DNA from: Shewanella sp. KT0246
GTDB lineage: Bacteria; Pseudomonadota; Gammaproteobacteria; Enterobacterales; Shewanellaceae
Direction of reading: 5' to 3'
Length of the DNA: 34,812 bases
Assembly (NCBI RefSeq): GCF_019654955.1
Contig: NZ_BPEV01000044.1
Span: forward strand, 1-34,812
Positions 1 to 8,101 of the stretch are shown piece after piece. How positions within the stretch are numbered: position 1 is the stretch's first letter; each line of letters begins with the position of its first letter. The notes under the pieces are model-generated. The model did not search any database. It was not told the origin of the DNA and saw nothing but the letters and a program-made list of their open reading frames with translations. Made by a program: the position numbers and the translations under genes.

Positions 1-165
1 AAAGCTATTTGCTTTCGTTCTACTAGCTCGTAAGTTGTTCAACTCACGATTAATTAGCCCCTCGTTTTTATTTGAAAAACCAGTTAACATAAAATCAACA
101 ACAAAAATTAAATATTGTTCGACACAAGAAAGACAAAACAATAAGAACATGGACCGATTAAAAAC

Positions 166-1821
166 ATGATAAATACCTACAAAAAGCTGCTTATCACTTG
201 TTTCTGTTTAGCTAGTTTCCCTGCATTTAGCCAAAGCCAATTAATCAGTAACATTCACGGTTATACCCTTCAAGATGGCAACTTAGTTCAATTCAGAGCG
301 CTGCAATTTAATGACGATACCATCGAAAAAATTTATACCGAGCAAGATAACCTGCCTTATAAAACCGAAGCCAACATTCAACATATTGATGGCCAAGGGC
401 GCACTTTGTTACCAGGTTTAATTGATGCTCATGGACATGTATTGAGTTATGGGTTGAGCTTAATGCGAGCCCAACTTCGTGACAGTGAATCAGAGCAAGA
501 TGCTGTGAGTATCGTTGACAAGTTTAGACAGCAACAATCGTCACTAAACTGGGTGCAAGGTCGCGGCTGGAACCAAGTACTATGGCCAAATAAGCAATTT
601 CCAACAGCTGATGCGTTAGACAAAGTTTTCCCGAATACACCAGTTTGGTTAGTACGAATTGATGGACATGCAGGCTGGGCAAATACAGCCGCAATGGAAA
701 TCGCAGGCATTAATAGCAATTCAGTAAGCCCTGCAGGTGGTGAAATCCTGCGTCGCGCAGATGGTAACCCAACGGGTGTATTCATCGATAATGCGATGAG
801 TTTAATTACAAATAAAATCCCAAAGCTTTCGATTGAAGAGCAACAAACCGTATTAGAAACGGCATTGATTTCGTTAGCTAAACTTGGCTTAACCAGCGTA
901 CATGATGCAGGGGTCCAATCTGACACGATAGCTGCGTATCAAGCATTGGATTTACGCAGTAAATTACCAATCCGAGTTTACGCCATGATAGACGCCGAAG
1001 ATGCAAAGTTTGATGAATTGATGGCTGCTGGACCTTATCGCATTAATACTGACAAACTGCGTATTAGCAGTGTAAAAATATCTGCCGATGGAGCACTTGG
1101 TAGCCGAGGCGCTGCATTAATTGAGGATTATAGCGACTTAAAGGGCCATAAAGGATTGCTGTTATATTCTAAAAAATCCCTTGGCGATACCATTGATAAG
1201 GCCATGAAAGCGGGTTTTCAAGTTAATACCCATGCCATTGGCGATCATGCAAACCAGATTGTACTAGACCATTACCAAACCTTAATTGCCAGCAGCAAAA
1301 GCCGTCATTTACGTCACCGTATCGAACATGCTCAAGTGTTGCAGCTCAGTGACATCTCACGATTTTCAGAGCTTAATGTTATTGCTTCAATGCAGGCAAC
1401 CCATGCTACTAGTGATAAAAACATGGCGGTAGACAGAGTTGGCAACGCTCGTATTGAAGGAGCTTATGCGTGGAGAAAGCTCATTAATGCTGGTGCTGTA
1501 ATTGCTGCGGGCTCTGATTTCCCTATTGAATCGCCAAACCCTTTTTATGGCTTACATGCATCGGTGACCAGACAAGATCATGATAATCAGCCGCTTGATG
1601 GCTGGTATCGAAAAGAAAGCATGACATTAACTGAGGCCTTAGCCAGCTTTACTAGTAATGCCGCTTTTGCAGCTCATCAAGACAAAGAGATTGGCCAACT
1701 TATACCTGGAATGAAAGCAGACTTTATCTTAGTCGAGTCTGATATTTTTTCGGTGCCTGCTGAAGATATTTGGAAAACCAAGGTCAGTGAAACTTGGGTG
1801 AATGGCCAACGAGTGTATTAA
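166..1821 (+). CDS. Exported amidohydrolase (Amidohydro_3, YtcJ-like)
   Basis: A 551-residue metal-dependent hydrolase of the amidohydrolase superfamily, of the YtcJ-like branch. The first ~22 residues form a signal peptide ending near AFS, so the enzyme should act in the periplasm. Metal-site motifs are in the usual order: HxH at H89/H91 (DAHGHV), a candidate lysine at K304 (SVKISADGA), H356 (NTHAIGDH), H388 (RIEHAQ) and D451 (GSDFP). The long insert between the HxH and the lysine, and the SPNPFYGLHASVTRQ stretch near 456-470, are typical of this subfamily. Substrate cannot be read from sequence; members act on amides, cyclic imides or formyl groups. The ATG has only a weak upstream ribosome site. 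It appears monocistronic: a 255-bp gap with a stem-loop follows. Confidence 0.9.
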   Translation: MINTYKKLLITCFCLASFPAFSQSQLISNIHGYTLQDGNLVQFRALQFNDDTIEKIYTEQDNLPYKTEANIQHIDGQGRTLLPGLIDAHGHVLSYGLSLMRAQLRDSESEQDAVSIVDKFRQQQSSLNWVQGRGWNQVLWPNKQFPTADALDKVFPNTPVWLVRIDGHAGWANTAAMEIAGINSNSVSPAGGEILRRADGNPTGVFIDNAMSLITNKIPKLSIEEQQTVLETALISLAKLGLTSVHDAGVQSDTIAAYQALDLRSKLPIRVYAMIDAEDAKFDELMAAGPYRINTDKLRISSVKISADGALGSRGAALIEDYSDLKGHKGLLLYSKKSLGDTIDKAMKAGFQVNTHAIGDHANQIVLDHYQTLIASSKSRHLRHRIEHAQVLQLSDISRFSELNVIASMQATHATSDKNMAVDRVGNARIEGAYAWRKLINAGAVIAAGSDFPIESPNPFYGLHASVTRQDHDNQPLDGWYRKESMTLTEALASFTSNAAFAAHQDKEIGQLIPGMKADFILVESDIFSVPAEDIWKTKVSETWVNGQRVY

Positions 1822-1909
1822 GCTAACCATTAACTACCATAAATCAGTCAAAAATCATCCATTAACCATTCCTTATTCAAAAGATGGTATGGCAACACAG
1901 TTACCTATA

Positions 1910-1941
1910 TGAGTCGACAGGCTAAGTCTTATGTCGGCTCA
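1910..1941 (+). terminator. Stem-loop after the amidohydrolase gene
   Basis: A 10-bp stem (1910-1919 TGAGTCGACA against 1932-1941 TGTCGGCTCA, one G-T pair) with a 12-base loop. It is followed by a pyrimidine-rich stretch, not a clean T run, so it may be a weak terminator or an mRNA 3' end structure. Confidence 0.4.
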
Positions 1942-2076
1942 TCCCTCTCTTGTTTGTCCTTAGATGAATCTATGATTTAAAAACTAAAATAAAAAATGAA
2001 ATAAATAACCCTTTCCAAATTTGTTCCCGTTTATAGCAATAACACCGAATCATTTTCAATTATTGCTGGAGCATTT

Positions 2077-2808
2077 ATGACTTATTCATTTAAAGCCAAC
2101 TCTTTTAAAAAAACTGTCTTAACTACCTTGCTTGCATCAGGGCTTCTTTTTGGTTTAACGACCCATTCTGCCATTGCAGCTAATTATGATTTCCCACACT
2201 TAGAAACCGTTGGCACTAGCCAAATCAATATCGCACCCGATATGGCAGAAGTTTCTGTACAAGTGAGCTTAAGTAAAGATAATGCCAAAGAAGCCAAAAC
2301 CGCAGTTGATCAAGCAGTGGTTAAGTTTATTAAACGCTTAGAGCAAGCTGGGGTAAATAAGCAAGATATTCAAAGTGCTAACCTAAACATTCAGCCACAA
2401 TATCACTACCCATCAAATCAACCTAAACAGTTAACAGGTTATAACGCGAGTAGGCACATCACCGTAAGCGTTAAAGATTTAGCTAAGTTAAATGACATTC
2501 TTGATTCAGCCTTAGAAGAAGGGATTAATCGAGTGCAAAATATTGCCCTAAAATCATCAGATGAAACCAAAGCCGTTGAGCAAGCAAGACAAGCTGCAAT
2601 TAAAGATGCCAAACAAAAAGCGCAATCTTTAGCGCAAGGCTTTGAACGTGAACTTGATGGTGTGTGGGAAATCCGTTACTTAACTCAACGACCAGTCCAA
2701 CCTGTCATGATGCGCATGAGTGCTATGGAAAGTGATATGGCTAAAAGCTACCAATACGGAGAGGTCAGCGTTCAAGAACGTGTTGAGGTTATTTATCGTT
2801 TAAAATAG
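2077..2808 (+). CDS. SIMPL-domain (DUF541, YggE-like) periplasmic protein
   Basis: A 243-residue protein. The N-terminal ~34 residues are a basic-hydrophobic signal peptide ending in AIAA. The mature part matches the SIMPL/DUF541 pattern seen in E. coli YggE: a start such as ETVGTSQINIAPDMAEVSVQV, a central helix with VDQAVVKFIKRLEQAGV, the NIQPQY strand, a TGYNASRHITVSVKD stretch and the C-terminal ARQAAIKDAKQKAQSLAQ helix. Family members form periplasmic or outer-membrane assemblies; E. coli YggE has been linked to lower oxidative stress, but the biochemical role is not settled. GGAG lies about 8 bases ahead of the ATG. It stands alone, with a probable terminator behind it. Confidence 0.9.
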   Translation: MTYSFKANSFKKTVLTTLLASGLLFGLTTHSAIAANYDFPHLETVGTSQINIAPDMAEVSVQVSLSKDNAKEAKTAVDQAVVKFIKRLEQAGVNKQDIQSANLNIQPQYHYPSNQPKQLTGYNASRHITVSVKDLAKLNDILDSALEEGINRVQNIALKSSDETKAVEQARQAAIKDAKQKAQSLAQGFERELDGVWEIRYLTQRPVQPVMMRMSAMESDMAKSYQYGEVSVQERVEVIYRLK

Positions 2809-2835
2809 CTAATAAACACACCTAAACAACATTAA

Positions 2836-2868
2836 AGGGTGGCCTAGCCCATGCTGGCCATCTTGTTT
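2836..2868 (+). terminator. Probable rho-independent terminator
   Basis: A 9-bp stem (2836-2844 against 2856-2864, GGTGGCC/GGCCATC core with G-T pairs) closes an 11-base loop and runs into TTGTTTGTTT. It sits 28 bases behind the SIMPL-protein stop. Confidence 0.5.
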
Positions 2869-3056
2869 GTTTGCTCTAGTTAACACTATTACAATTTTAT
2901 TATCTCTTTTGCTTTTTTCTTGTTTCTAATCAATGTCTCTATTGTCTTGCTGAATAAACTATGGCGCAATTTGGCGGTGAATCTTTCTATAAGCCCTTAT
3001 CACCACAAAGCGGTCGTATTGTTTTATCCATACTAATTCAGTCAAGAGGACGCTTC

Positions 3057-3989
3057 ATGAAAATCGATTTATCCACTCAAATTGCTGGAATACAGCTAGA
3101 CAGCTATTTGATGAATGCCTCTGGCCCTAAATGTACTACTTGGGATGAACTGCACACTATTGCTCATTCAGCATCAGCTGCTGTGGTAACAAAGTCTTGC
3201 ACGATTGAATCACGCGAAGGAAACCCTGAACCTAGATATCAAAACTTACCTTTAGGTTCTATCCAATCTATGGGATTGCCTAATTTAGGTTACAAAGCTT
3301 ATTTAGAAATGGTGCCGCAATTAAAAGCCTTAGGCAAACCTGTTGTGGTGAGCGTTTCAGGTTTCAGTATTGACGATAATATTGAAATGGTCAGTGCGTT
3401 TCAAAACAGCGATGTTGATTTAATTGAAGTAAACTTCTCATGCCCGAACATCCCAGGTAAAGCACAAGTTGCCTATGATTTTGAGCAAACGGATAAAGCC
3501 CTTGCAGCTATTACAGCGCTAGGCAATAAGCCAATCGGGATTAAGTTAGCCCCCTACTTTGATATGTCACATTTTATTGTTGCGGCCAATATCATTAAAA
3601 AGTACCCAGTTAAATTCATCACTTGCATTAACTCTATCGGTAACACTTTAGTGATTGACCCTTATACAGAGCAACCCATTATCAAACCTAAGGGCGGTTT
3701 TGGTGGTTTATGCGGTGATTACATTAAACCTATTGGTTTAGCCAATGTCCGTGCCTTTCGTGAATTACTCGATGATGATGTGCAAATCATTGGTGTGGGC
3801 GGAATTAAAACTGGTATCGATGCGTTTGAATACTTACTCGCTGGCGCAGATGCGGTTCAAATAGCCACCTGTTTTGAAAAAGAAGGTGAAAGCTGTTTTG
3901 AGCGAATTGAAACAGAGCTTGCTGACTTCATGCAAAATAAAGGTTACTTAACCATTAATGCTGCAAAAGGTAAATTGAAGCCTCTATAG
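3057..3989 (+). CDS. Dihydroorotate dehydrogenase, class 1A type
   Basis: A 310-residue FMN-dependent TIM-barrel enzyme of the dihydroorotate oxidase 1A (PyrDA) type, which oxidises dihydroorotate to orotate, classically with fumarate. Hallmarks: N20 and the SGPKC segment, K46 in VTKSC, SMGLPNLG at 71-78, and NFSCPNIPGK with active-site C129 (class 1A uses Cys; class 2 uses Ser), then GIKLAP and a C-terminal FMN-phosphate site GVGGIKTG. Length fits the class 1A norm of ~311. The reading frame stays open 32 codons further upstream, but AGAGGA at 3044-3049 sits just ahead of the ATG at 3057 and homology starts there. Enteric-type relatives normally use membrane-bound class 2 PyrD for pyrimidines, so this is probably a second, accessory enzyme. 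A strong terminator follows. Confidence 0.9.
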   Translation: MKIDLSTQIAGIQLDSYLMNASGPKCTTWDELHTIAHSASAAVVTKSCTIESREGNPEPRYQNLPLGSIQSMGLPNLGYKAYLEMVPQLKALGKPVVVSVSGFSIDDNIEMVSAFQNSDVDLIEVNFSCPNIPGKAQVAYDFEQTDKALAAITALGNKPIGIKLAPYFDMSHFIVAANIIKKYPVKFITCINSIGNTLVIDPYTEQPIIKPKGGFGGLCGDYIKPIGLANVRAFRELLDDDVQIIGVGGIKTGIDAFEYLLAGADAVQIATCFEKEGESCFERIETELADFMQNKGYLTINAAKGKLKPL

Positions 3990-4372
3990 CGTTAAATTAT
4001 GACATCGATAAAGCCTACACATCATTTGTGCTGGCTTTATTTTTTAATCACCATCACTTCAGCTAACCCAGCGTTAAATTCCTTCCTAAGCTATATCACA
4101 GTTATCACTACTATCAAGTTAGCTCTAGCACCTTATATTGATTAGCACTTGCTAACTTAGTGAGGCTAAAAAATTATTCCACAAAATATGCCTAATCAAT
4201 TACAAGACTGTTAATATTGAAATAAATTAACAGCTTCATCACTTTATTGTTCATTATCCTCAAAGCTATAACAACCATTATAAATGGTACTCAAAGCGTG
4301 ATTGGAGCGATGGGGTTCACTGAGATACCACTATCAATAACAGCATAAAAACAGACAAAATGGATACGAAAC
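3990..4372. other. Intergenic region, 383 bp
   Basis: After the terminator at 4008-4045 there is AT-rich DNA without a credible ORF. It holds an inverted repeat, AAGTTAGC at 4116-4123 against GCTAACTT at 4151-4158 (27-base spacer), which could be an operator or a stem for the downstream transporter gene. I recognise no known regulator site. Confidence 0.5.
4008..4045 (+). terminator. Rho-independent terminator
   Basis: ATAAAGCC (4008-4015) pairs with GGCTTTAT (4033-4040) and is followed at once by TTTTT. It closes the dihydroorotate dehydrogenase transcript. Confidence 0.8.
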
Positions 4373-6541
4373 GTGTTTAAGAAATTACTTGCGATGACCA
4401 GTTCGACTCAAATGCTAATAGCCATGTTTGTTGGTTTTGCTGTGGGCATTTTTTTTGGTGAATCAGTCGGCTGGCTAAGCACGATAGGTAATGGCGTCAT
4501 CTTGTTAATGCAAATGACCGTGTTGCCTTACATTGTAGTATCGCTGATTGGCGGTATCGGTAAACTGCAAAAAAGTACTGCTATATTAATTTTTAGCCGT
4601 GCTGGACTCATTATGTTGCTGCTATGGCTAGTTGGGTTAGTGCTAACAGCGTTAATGCCTTTATCATTTCCGTTTGTAGAGTCTGCTTCATTTTTCAGCA
4701 CCAGTATTATTGAGCCCGTCGAGCCCATTAATTACTTTAAGCTTTATATACCCTCAAACCCATTTGAGTCAATGGCGGCAGGTTACGTACCTGCGATGGT
4801 GGTATTTAGTATTGCAATGGGGCTTGCATTAATAGGGATGGAAGGCGATAACAAAGCGCAAGTATTATCGTTTATGCATACCATAACCGAGACTTTTTCT
4901 CGTATTACCCAAGGCTTAGTAAAAGTTTTACCTATTGGTATTTTTGCCATGTCAGCCGCAGCAGCGGGTACTATGGGCGTTGATGAATTTGCCAGTATGC
5001 AAGTGTATTTAATCAGTTACTTTGTACTGTGTTTATTGCTCACTTTTGTCATATTACCTTGGATTGTTTGTTCGTTAACACCTATCACCTACGCCCAAAC
5101 TGTGCGAATAACCAAGGCCAGCTTAGTTACCGCATTTGCTACAGGTAACATCTTTATTGTGATCCCAGTGATCATTGAAGAATGTAAACAGATTATGCGC
5201 GAGCATAATAATCTCAGCGAAGATGGTTTAACCCTGATTGAAATCCTTGTGCCAATCGCATTTACCTTCCCTAATATAGGTAAACTTACCGTTATTTTGT
5301 TTGTCTATTTTGCTGGTTGGTTTAACGGCACACCTGTCGATTTAAGCGCTATACCTTCATTGTCGGTCAGTGGCCTGTTATCGCTGTTTGGCAGTGTCTA
5401 TGTCGCTATTCCATTTATGCTCGATTTGGTTCATTTACCTTCTGACTTATTCCAGCTGTTTGTTATGTCAGGCTTCATTACGGGTAAGTTTAATTCTATC
5501 GCAGCGGTCATGAACCTATTCGCACTGACATTACTCACCGTTTGCCTATTCCAAGGCAGCCTTAAGATTCGAGCTCCGCAGTTAATTAAAATGTTTGGCG
5601 GCCTGTTAGCCAGTACAGTAGTCACGATATTGGTATGTCGAGTTGGAATGGGGTTATTTATTACCAGTCCAGAGATCACCAGTGGCGTGATAGCCAATAT
5701 GAAAGTGGCAGATAAAGTCCCCACTAAAGTGAATCGCCAATTTCCTGAAGTAGGTAAAACACCTTCGCAGCCTATTGCTGATGTGCAAAGTATTCGCAAA
5801 CGTGGCGTGCTAAGGGTTGGCTATATTCCAAGTAACGTGCCGTTTAGCTATTACAATAATTCAGGTCAATTGGTCGGATTCGACTCAGCAATGGCGACCA
5901 AACTGGCAGAAGACTTAAAAGTTGATATTGAGTTTATTCCTTTTCATAAAGATAAACTGGCCGTGTCATTACAAGCTGGTTTTTTTGATGTGGCAATGTC
6001 GGGACTAGCAATGGATATCAAGCAAATGGATCGCTTAAGTTATAGCGACCCAGTGCTTGAGCTTAATATTGCGATTGCCACGAAAGATCATCGCGTCAAT
6101 AGCTTTAAAACCAATGAGTCTTTATTGGCCATGGAAAATGTCACTGTGGCTTATGTAGAACATGACGACAAAATTAAAGAGGCTAAAAAGCTGTTGCCTC
6201 ACCTCACTTTTGTCAAAATTGAGGGCTATAAAGACTTCTTCAGACAGAAAAAAGATAAATATGATGCGGTTGTCATCAGCGCTGAAGCAGGCTCCGCTTG
6301 GACGCTATTTTTCCCGGGATACGGCATTGCCATTTTAGAAGGTAAAAATCGTTATCCTGTGGCGTATGCGGTGGCTCAGTCAAACCAGTCATTACTGAAC
6401 TATATTAATAATTGGCAAAAACTGCGTAAAGTCGATGGTCACCAGCAAGAGTTTTATGATTATTGGATGTTGGGTAAAGGCGCAACAACGCCTCAACCAC
6501 GCTGGTCAATTATTCGAGACGTTTTACATTGGGTTGATTAG
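4373..6541 (+). CDS. Symporter-like (DAACS) domain fused to SBP_bac_3 domain, paralog 1
   Basis: A 722-residue fusion. Residues 1-~405 are a polytopic membrane domain like the cation:dicarboxylate/glutamate symporters (LMQMTVLPYIVVSLIGGIG and KVLPIGIFAM are typical). Residues 408-430 add a membrane segment that should carry the rest to the periplasm. Residues ~472-700 form a type 3 solute-binding domain (RGVLRVGYIPSNVPFSYYN, GQLVGFDSAMA, FDVAMSGLAM). Two transport signatures look altered: the serine-rich hairpin is AFATGNIF (254-261), and where NMDGT is expected there is FPNIGK (299-304). Substrate is therefore uncertain; the binding domain hints at amino acids or small acids. Start is GTG with GGA upstream; no in-frame ATG lies closer than residue 8. 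Paralogous to the gene at 8102. Confidence 0.85.
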   Translation: MFKKLLAMTSSTQMLIAMFVGFAVGIFFGESVGWLSTIGNGVILLMQMTVLPYIVVSLIGGIGKLQKSTAILIFSRAGLIMLLLWLVGLVLTALMPLSFPFVESASFFSTSIIEPVEPINYFKLYIPSNPFESMAAGYVPAMVVFSIAMGLALIGMEGDNKAQVLSFMHTITETFSRITQGLVKVLPIGIFAMSAAAAGTMGVDEFASMQVYLISYFVLCLLLTFVILPWIVCSLTPITYAQTVRITKASLVTAFATGNIFIVIPVIIEECKQIMREHNNLSEDGLTLIEILVPIAFTFPNIGKLTVILFVYFAGWFNGTPVDLSAIPSLSVSGLLSLFGSVYVAIPFMLDLVHLPSDLFQLFVMSGFITGKFNSIAAVMNLFALTLLTVCLFQGSLKIRAPQLIKMFGGLLASTVVTILVCRVGMGLFITSPEITSGVIANMKVADKVPTKVNRQFPEVGKTPSQPIADVQSIRKRGVLRVGYIPSNVPFSYYNNSGQLVGFDSAMATKLAEDLKVDIEFIPFHKDKLAVSLQAGFFDVAMSGLAMDIKQMDRLSYSDPVLELNIAIATKDHRVNSFKTNESLLAMENVTVAYVEHDDKIKEAKKLLPHLTFVKIEGYKDFFRQKKDKYDAVVISAEAGSAWTLFFPGYGIAILEGKNRYPVAYAVAQSNQSLLNYINNWQKLRKVDGHQQEFYDYWMLGKGATTPQPRWSIIRDVLHWVD

Positions 6542-6545
6542 GCCC

Positions 6546-6597
6546 AGCCCTTATAAAGGGCCTTATACAAAGTCCTTATAAAAAGTCCTTATAAAAA
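6546..6597 (+). repeat. Four 13-bp tandem repeats just after a stop codon
   Basis: Units are AGCCCTTATAAAG, GGCCTTATACAAA, GTCCTTATAAAAA and GTCCTTATAAAAA; the last two are identical. The array starts 5 bases after the stop of the transporter fusion and ends 9 bases before its terminator stem. Confidence 0.75.
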
Positions 6598-6606
6598 CCA
6601 CCTATA

Positions 6607-6638
6607 AGCCTAATGAAATTAATCTCATTAGGCTTTTT
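6607..6638 (+). terminator. Rho-independent terminator
   Basis: AGCCTAATGA (6607-6616) pairs perfectly with TCATTAGGCT (6625-6634) across an 8-base loop, followed by a T run. It separates the first transporter fusion from the BshA-like gene. Confidence 0.9.
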
Positions 6639-6910
6639 ATATCCCTATCTAACTCCCTACCATTGTGACCTTTTCCATTAAGTTAAATTGTCATATTGCC
6701 TGTTTACAGTACAAAGTTATGACTTTCAGCTCAAATGGCACATTTATTATCATTCTGTTTCATGAACACGACTAATTGATAACGATAAAAGTTTGCAAAA
6801 CTCATTAACTTAGCCTAAAAATAATTAGTTAAGTTCATATTTTATAAACTCAATTTTCATCAATATCAGTTCATGTTTTACCCTCAAATTAGTAAGGATA
6901 CTAGTTAGTA

Positions 6911-8068
6911 ATGATGAATAAGTTATGTATCGGGATAGTTTGCCATCCAAGCATTGGTGGCTCAGGATTAGTGGCAACGCAGTTAGGCATTGGTCTGGCA
7001 AGCCTTGGTCACAAAGTGCATTTTATTGCCCATAAACGCCCTTTTAAGCTGATAAGCCAGCATGAGAACATCTACTTTCATGAAGTCGATGAAGTTAACT
7101 ATCCACTATTTGAAGGGCCATTACATACCTATTCTTTAACCGCTAAAATTGTCGAAGTTGTTGAGCAATACCAATTGGACTTGGTTCACGCCCATTATTC
7201 CATTCCGCATTCTTTATGTGCTTTTTTAGCCAGTAATATCTGCAAATACTCTTTCCCTATCGTGACCACGATTCACGGCACTGATGTCACGATTGTCGGA
7301 CAGGATGACGCGATTAAAAGGCTTAACACCTTTAGCATGAACCAAAGCACCCTGATCACCACAGTATCGAATTTTCAGCGCCAATATATTCAACAAGAAT
7401 TTGAGGTTAATCAGCCCATCAATGTCGTACACAATTTTATTGATACTGATGATTTCACCCCTGCATTAATCGATAAAACACTCCGCCAATCCCTTGCAGC
7501 AGATGACGAAAAGATCTTAATGCATGTTTCAAACTTCAGAGCATTAAAGAATACCCAGACGGTGGTTAACGCTTTTAGCCAATTAAGTTGTGATGAAAAG
7601 GTTAGGCTTGTTTTGGTCGGGAGCGGACCTGATATTGATAAAATTAGAACCCAATGTCAGCAACTAAATATACTTGATAAAGTCACTTTTACAGGCTCAG
7701 TTAAAAACGTTGAACGCTTTATTGCCAATGCAGATTGTTTAATTCAGCCAAGTTACCGCGAATCGTTTTGCATGGTCATTCTAGAAGCGATGGCTTGCGG
7801 AGTGCCAACCGTTAGTAGCAATGTTGACGGTATACCTGAAGTCGTTGATGAAGCGGTCACAGGCTTTATGCTCCCACCAGAAGATGCCAACGGTATGGCT
7901 GTCGCTATCAGTCATATTCTTGCCAACTCCGATTATCAACATCAATTAGGCCAAGCTGGTAGAACGCGAGCAATGAGCCAATTCAATGCTGAAGTTAAAA
8001 TTAATCAATACCTTGATTGTTACCATCAAACTCTGGCGATTCATGGACAAAGCGCCACCGCTTGTTAG
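6911..8068 (+). CDS. GT4 glycosyltransferase resembling BshA
   Basis: A 385-residue GT-B retaining glycosyltransferase of family 4. N-terminal domain: GGSG (16-19), VATQLG, HAHYSIPHSLCAFLAS (93-108) and HGTD (122-125). C-terminal nucleotide-sugar domain: HVSNFRALKN (205-214), VGSGPD, and the EX7E motif E284...E292 in ESFCMVILEAMACGVP. These blocks follow the layout of Bacillus BshA, which joins GlcNAc from UDP-GlcNAc to L-malate as the first step of bacillithiol synthesis. No BshB deacetylase or BshC ligase lies in this window, and gammaproteobacteria are not known bacillithiol makers, so the acceptor may differ. No signal peptide, so cytoplasmic. It is followed after 33 bp by the second transporter fusion, probably co-transcribed. 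The ATG at 6914 is an alternative start. Confidence 0.8.
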   Translation: MMNKLCIGIVCHPSIGGSGLVATQLGIGLASLGHKVHFIAHKRPFKLISQHENIYFHEVDEVNYPLFEGPLHTYSLTAKIVEVVEQYQLDLVHAHYSIPHSLCAFLASNICKYSFPIVTTIHGTDVTIVGQDDAIKRLNTFSMNQSTLITTVSNFQRQYIQQEFEVNQPINVVHNFIDTDDFTPALIDKTLRQSLAADDEKILMHVSNFRALKNTQTVVNAFSQLSCDEKVRLVLVGSGPDIDKIRTQCQQLNILDKVTFTGSVKNVERFIANADCLIQPSYRESFCMVILEAMACGVPTVSSNVDGIPEVVDEAVTGFMLPPEDANGMAVAISHILANSDYQHQLGQAGRTRAMSQFNAEVKINQYLDCYHQTLAIHGQSATAC

Positions 8069-8101
8069 ATAAAATTCAAAAACAAATATAAAAGGATTCA
8101 T

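Larger units (their letters stand above)
6542..6910. other. Intergenic region, 369 bp
   Basis: Holds the 13-bp repeat array (6546-6597) and the terminator (6607-6638). The remaining ~270 bp are AT-rich and should carry the promoter of the BshA-like gene; TTGCAA (6793-6798), 17 bases, TAAAAA (6816-6821) is a weak sigma70 candidate. No small ORF is convincing. Confidence 0.4.

Noticed and set aside
1..165. Gene or RNA at the left edge
   Set aside because: AT-rich sequence with stops in all frames that I checked; no tRNA-like fold or clear promoter was seen.
447..926. Long minus-strand ORF (159 codons) inside the first amidohydrolase gene
   Set aside because: Antisense shadow of a conserved gene; no ribosome site and an atypical, Ser/Cys-rich product.
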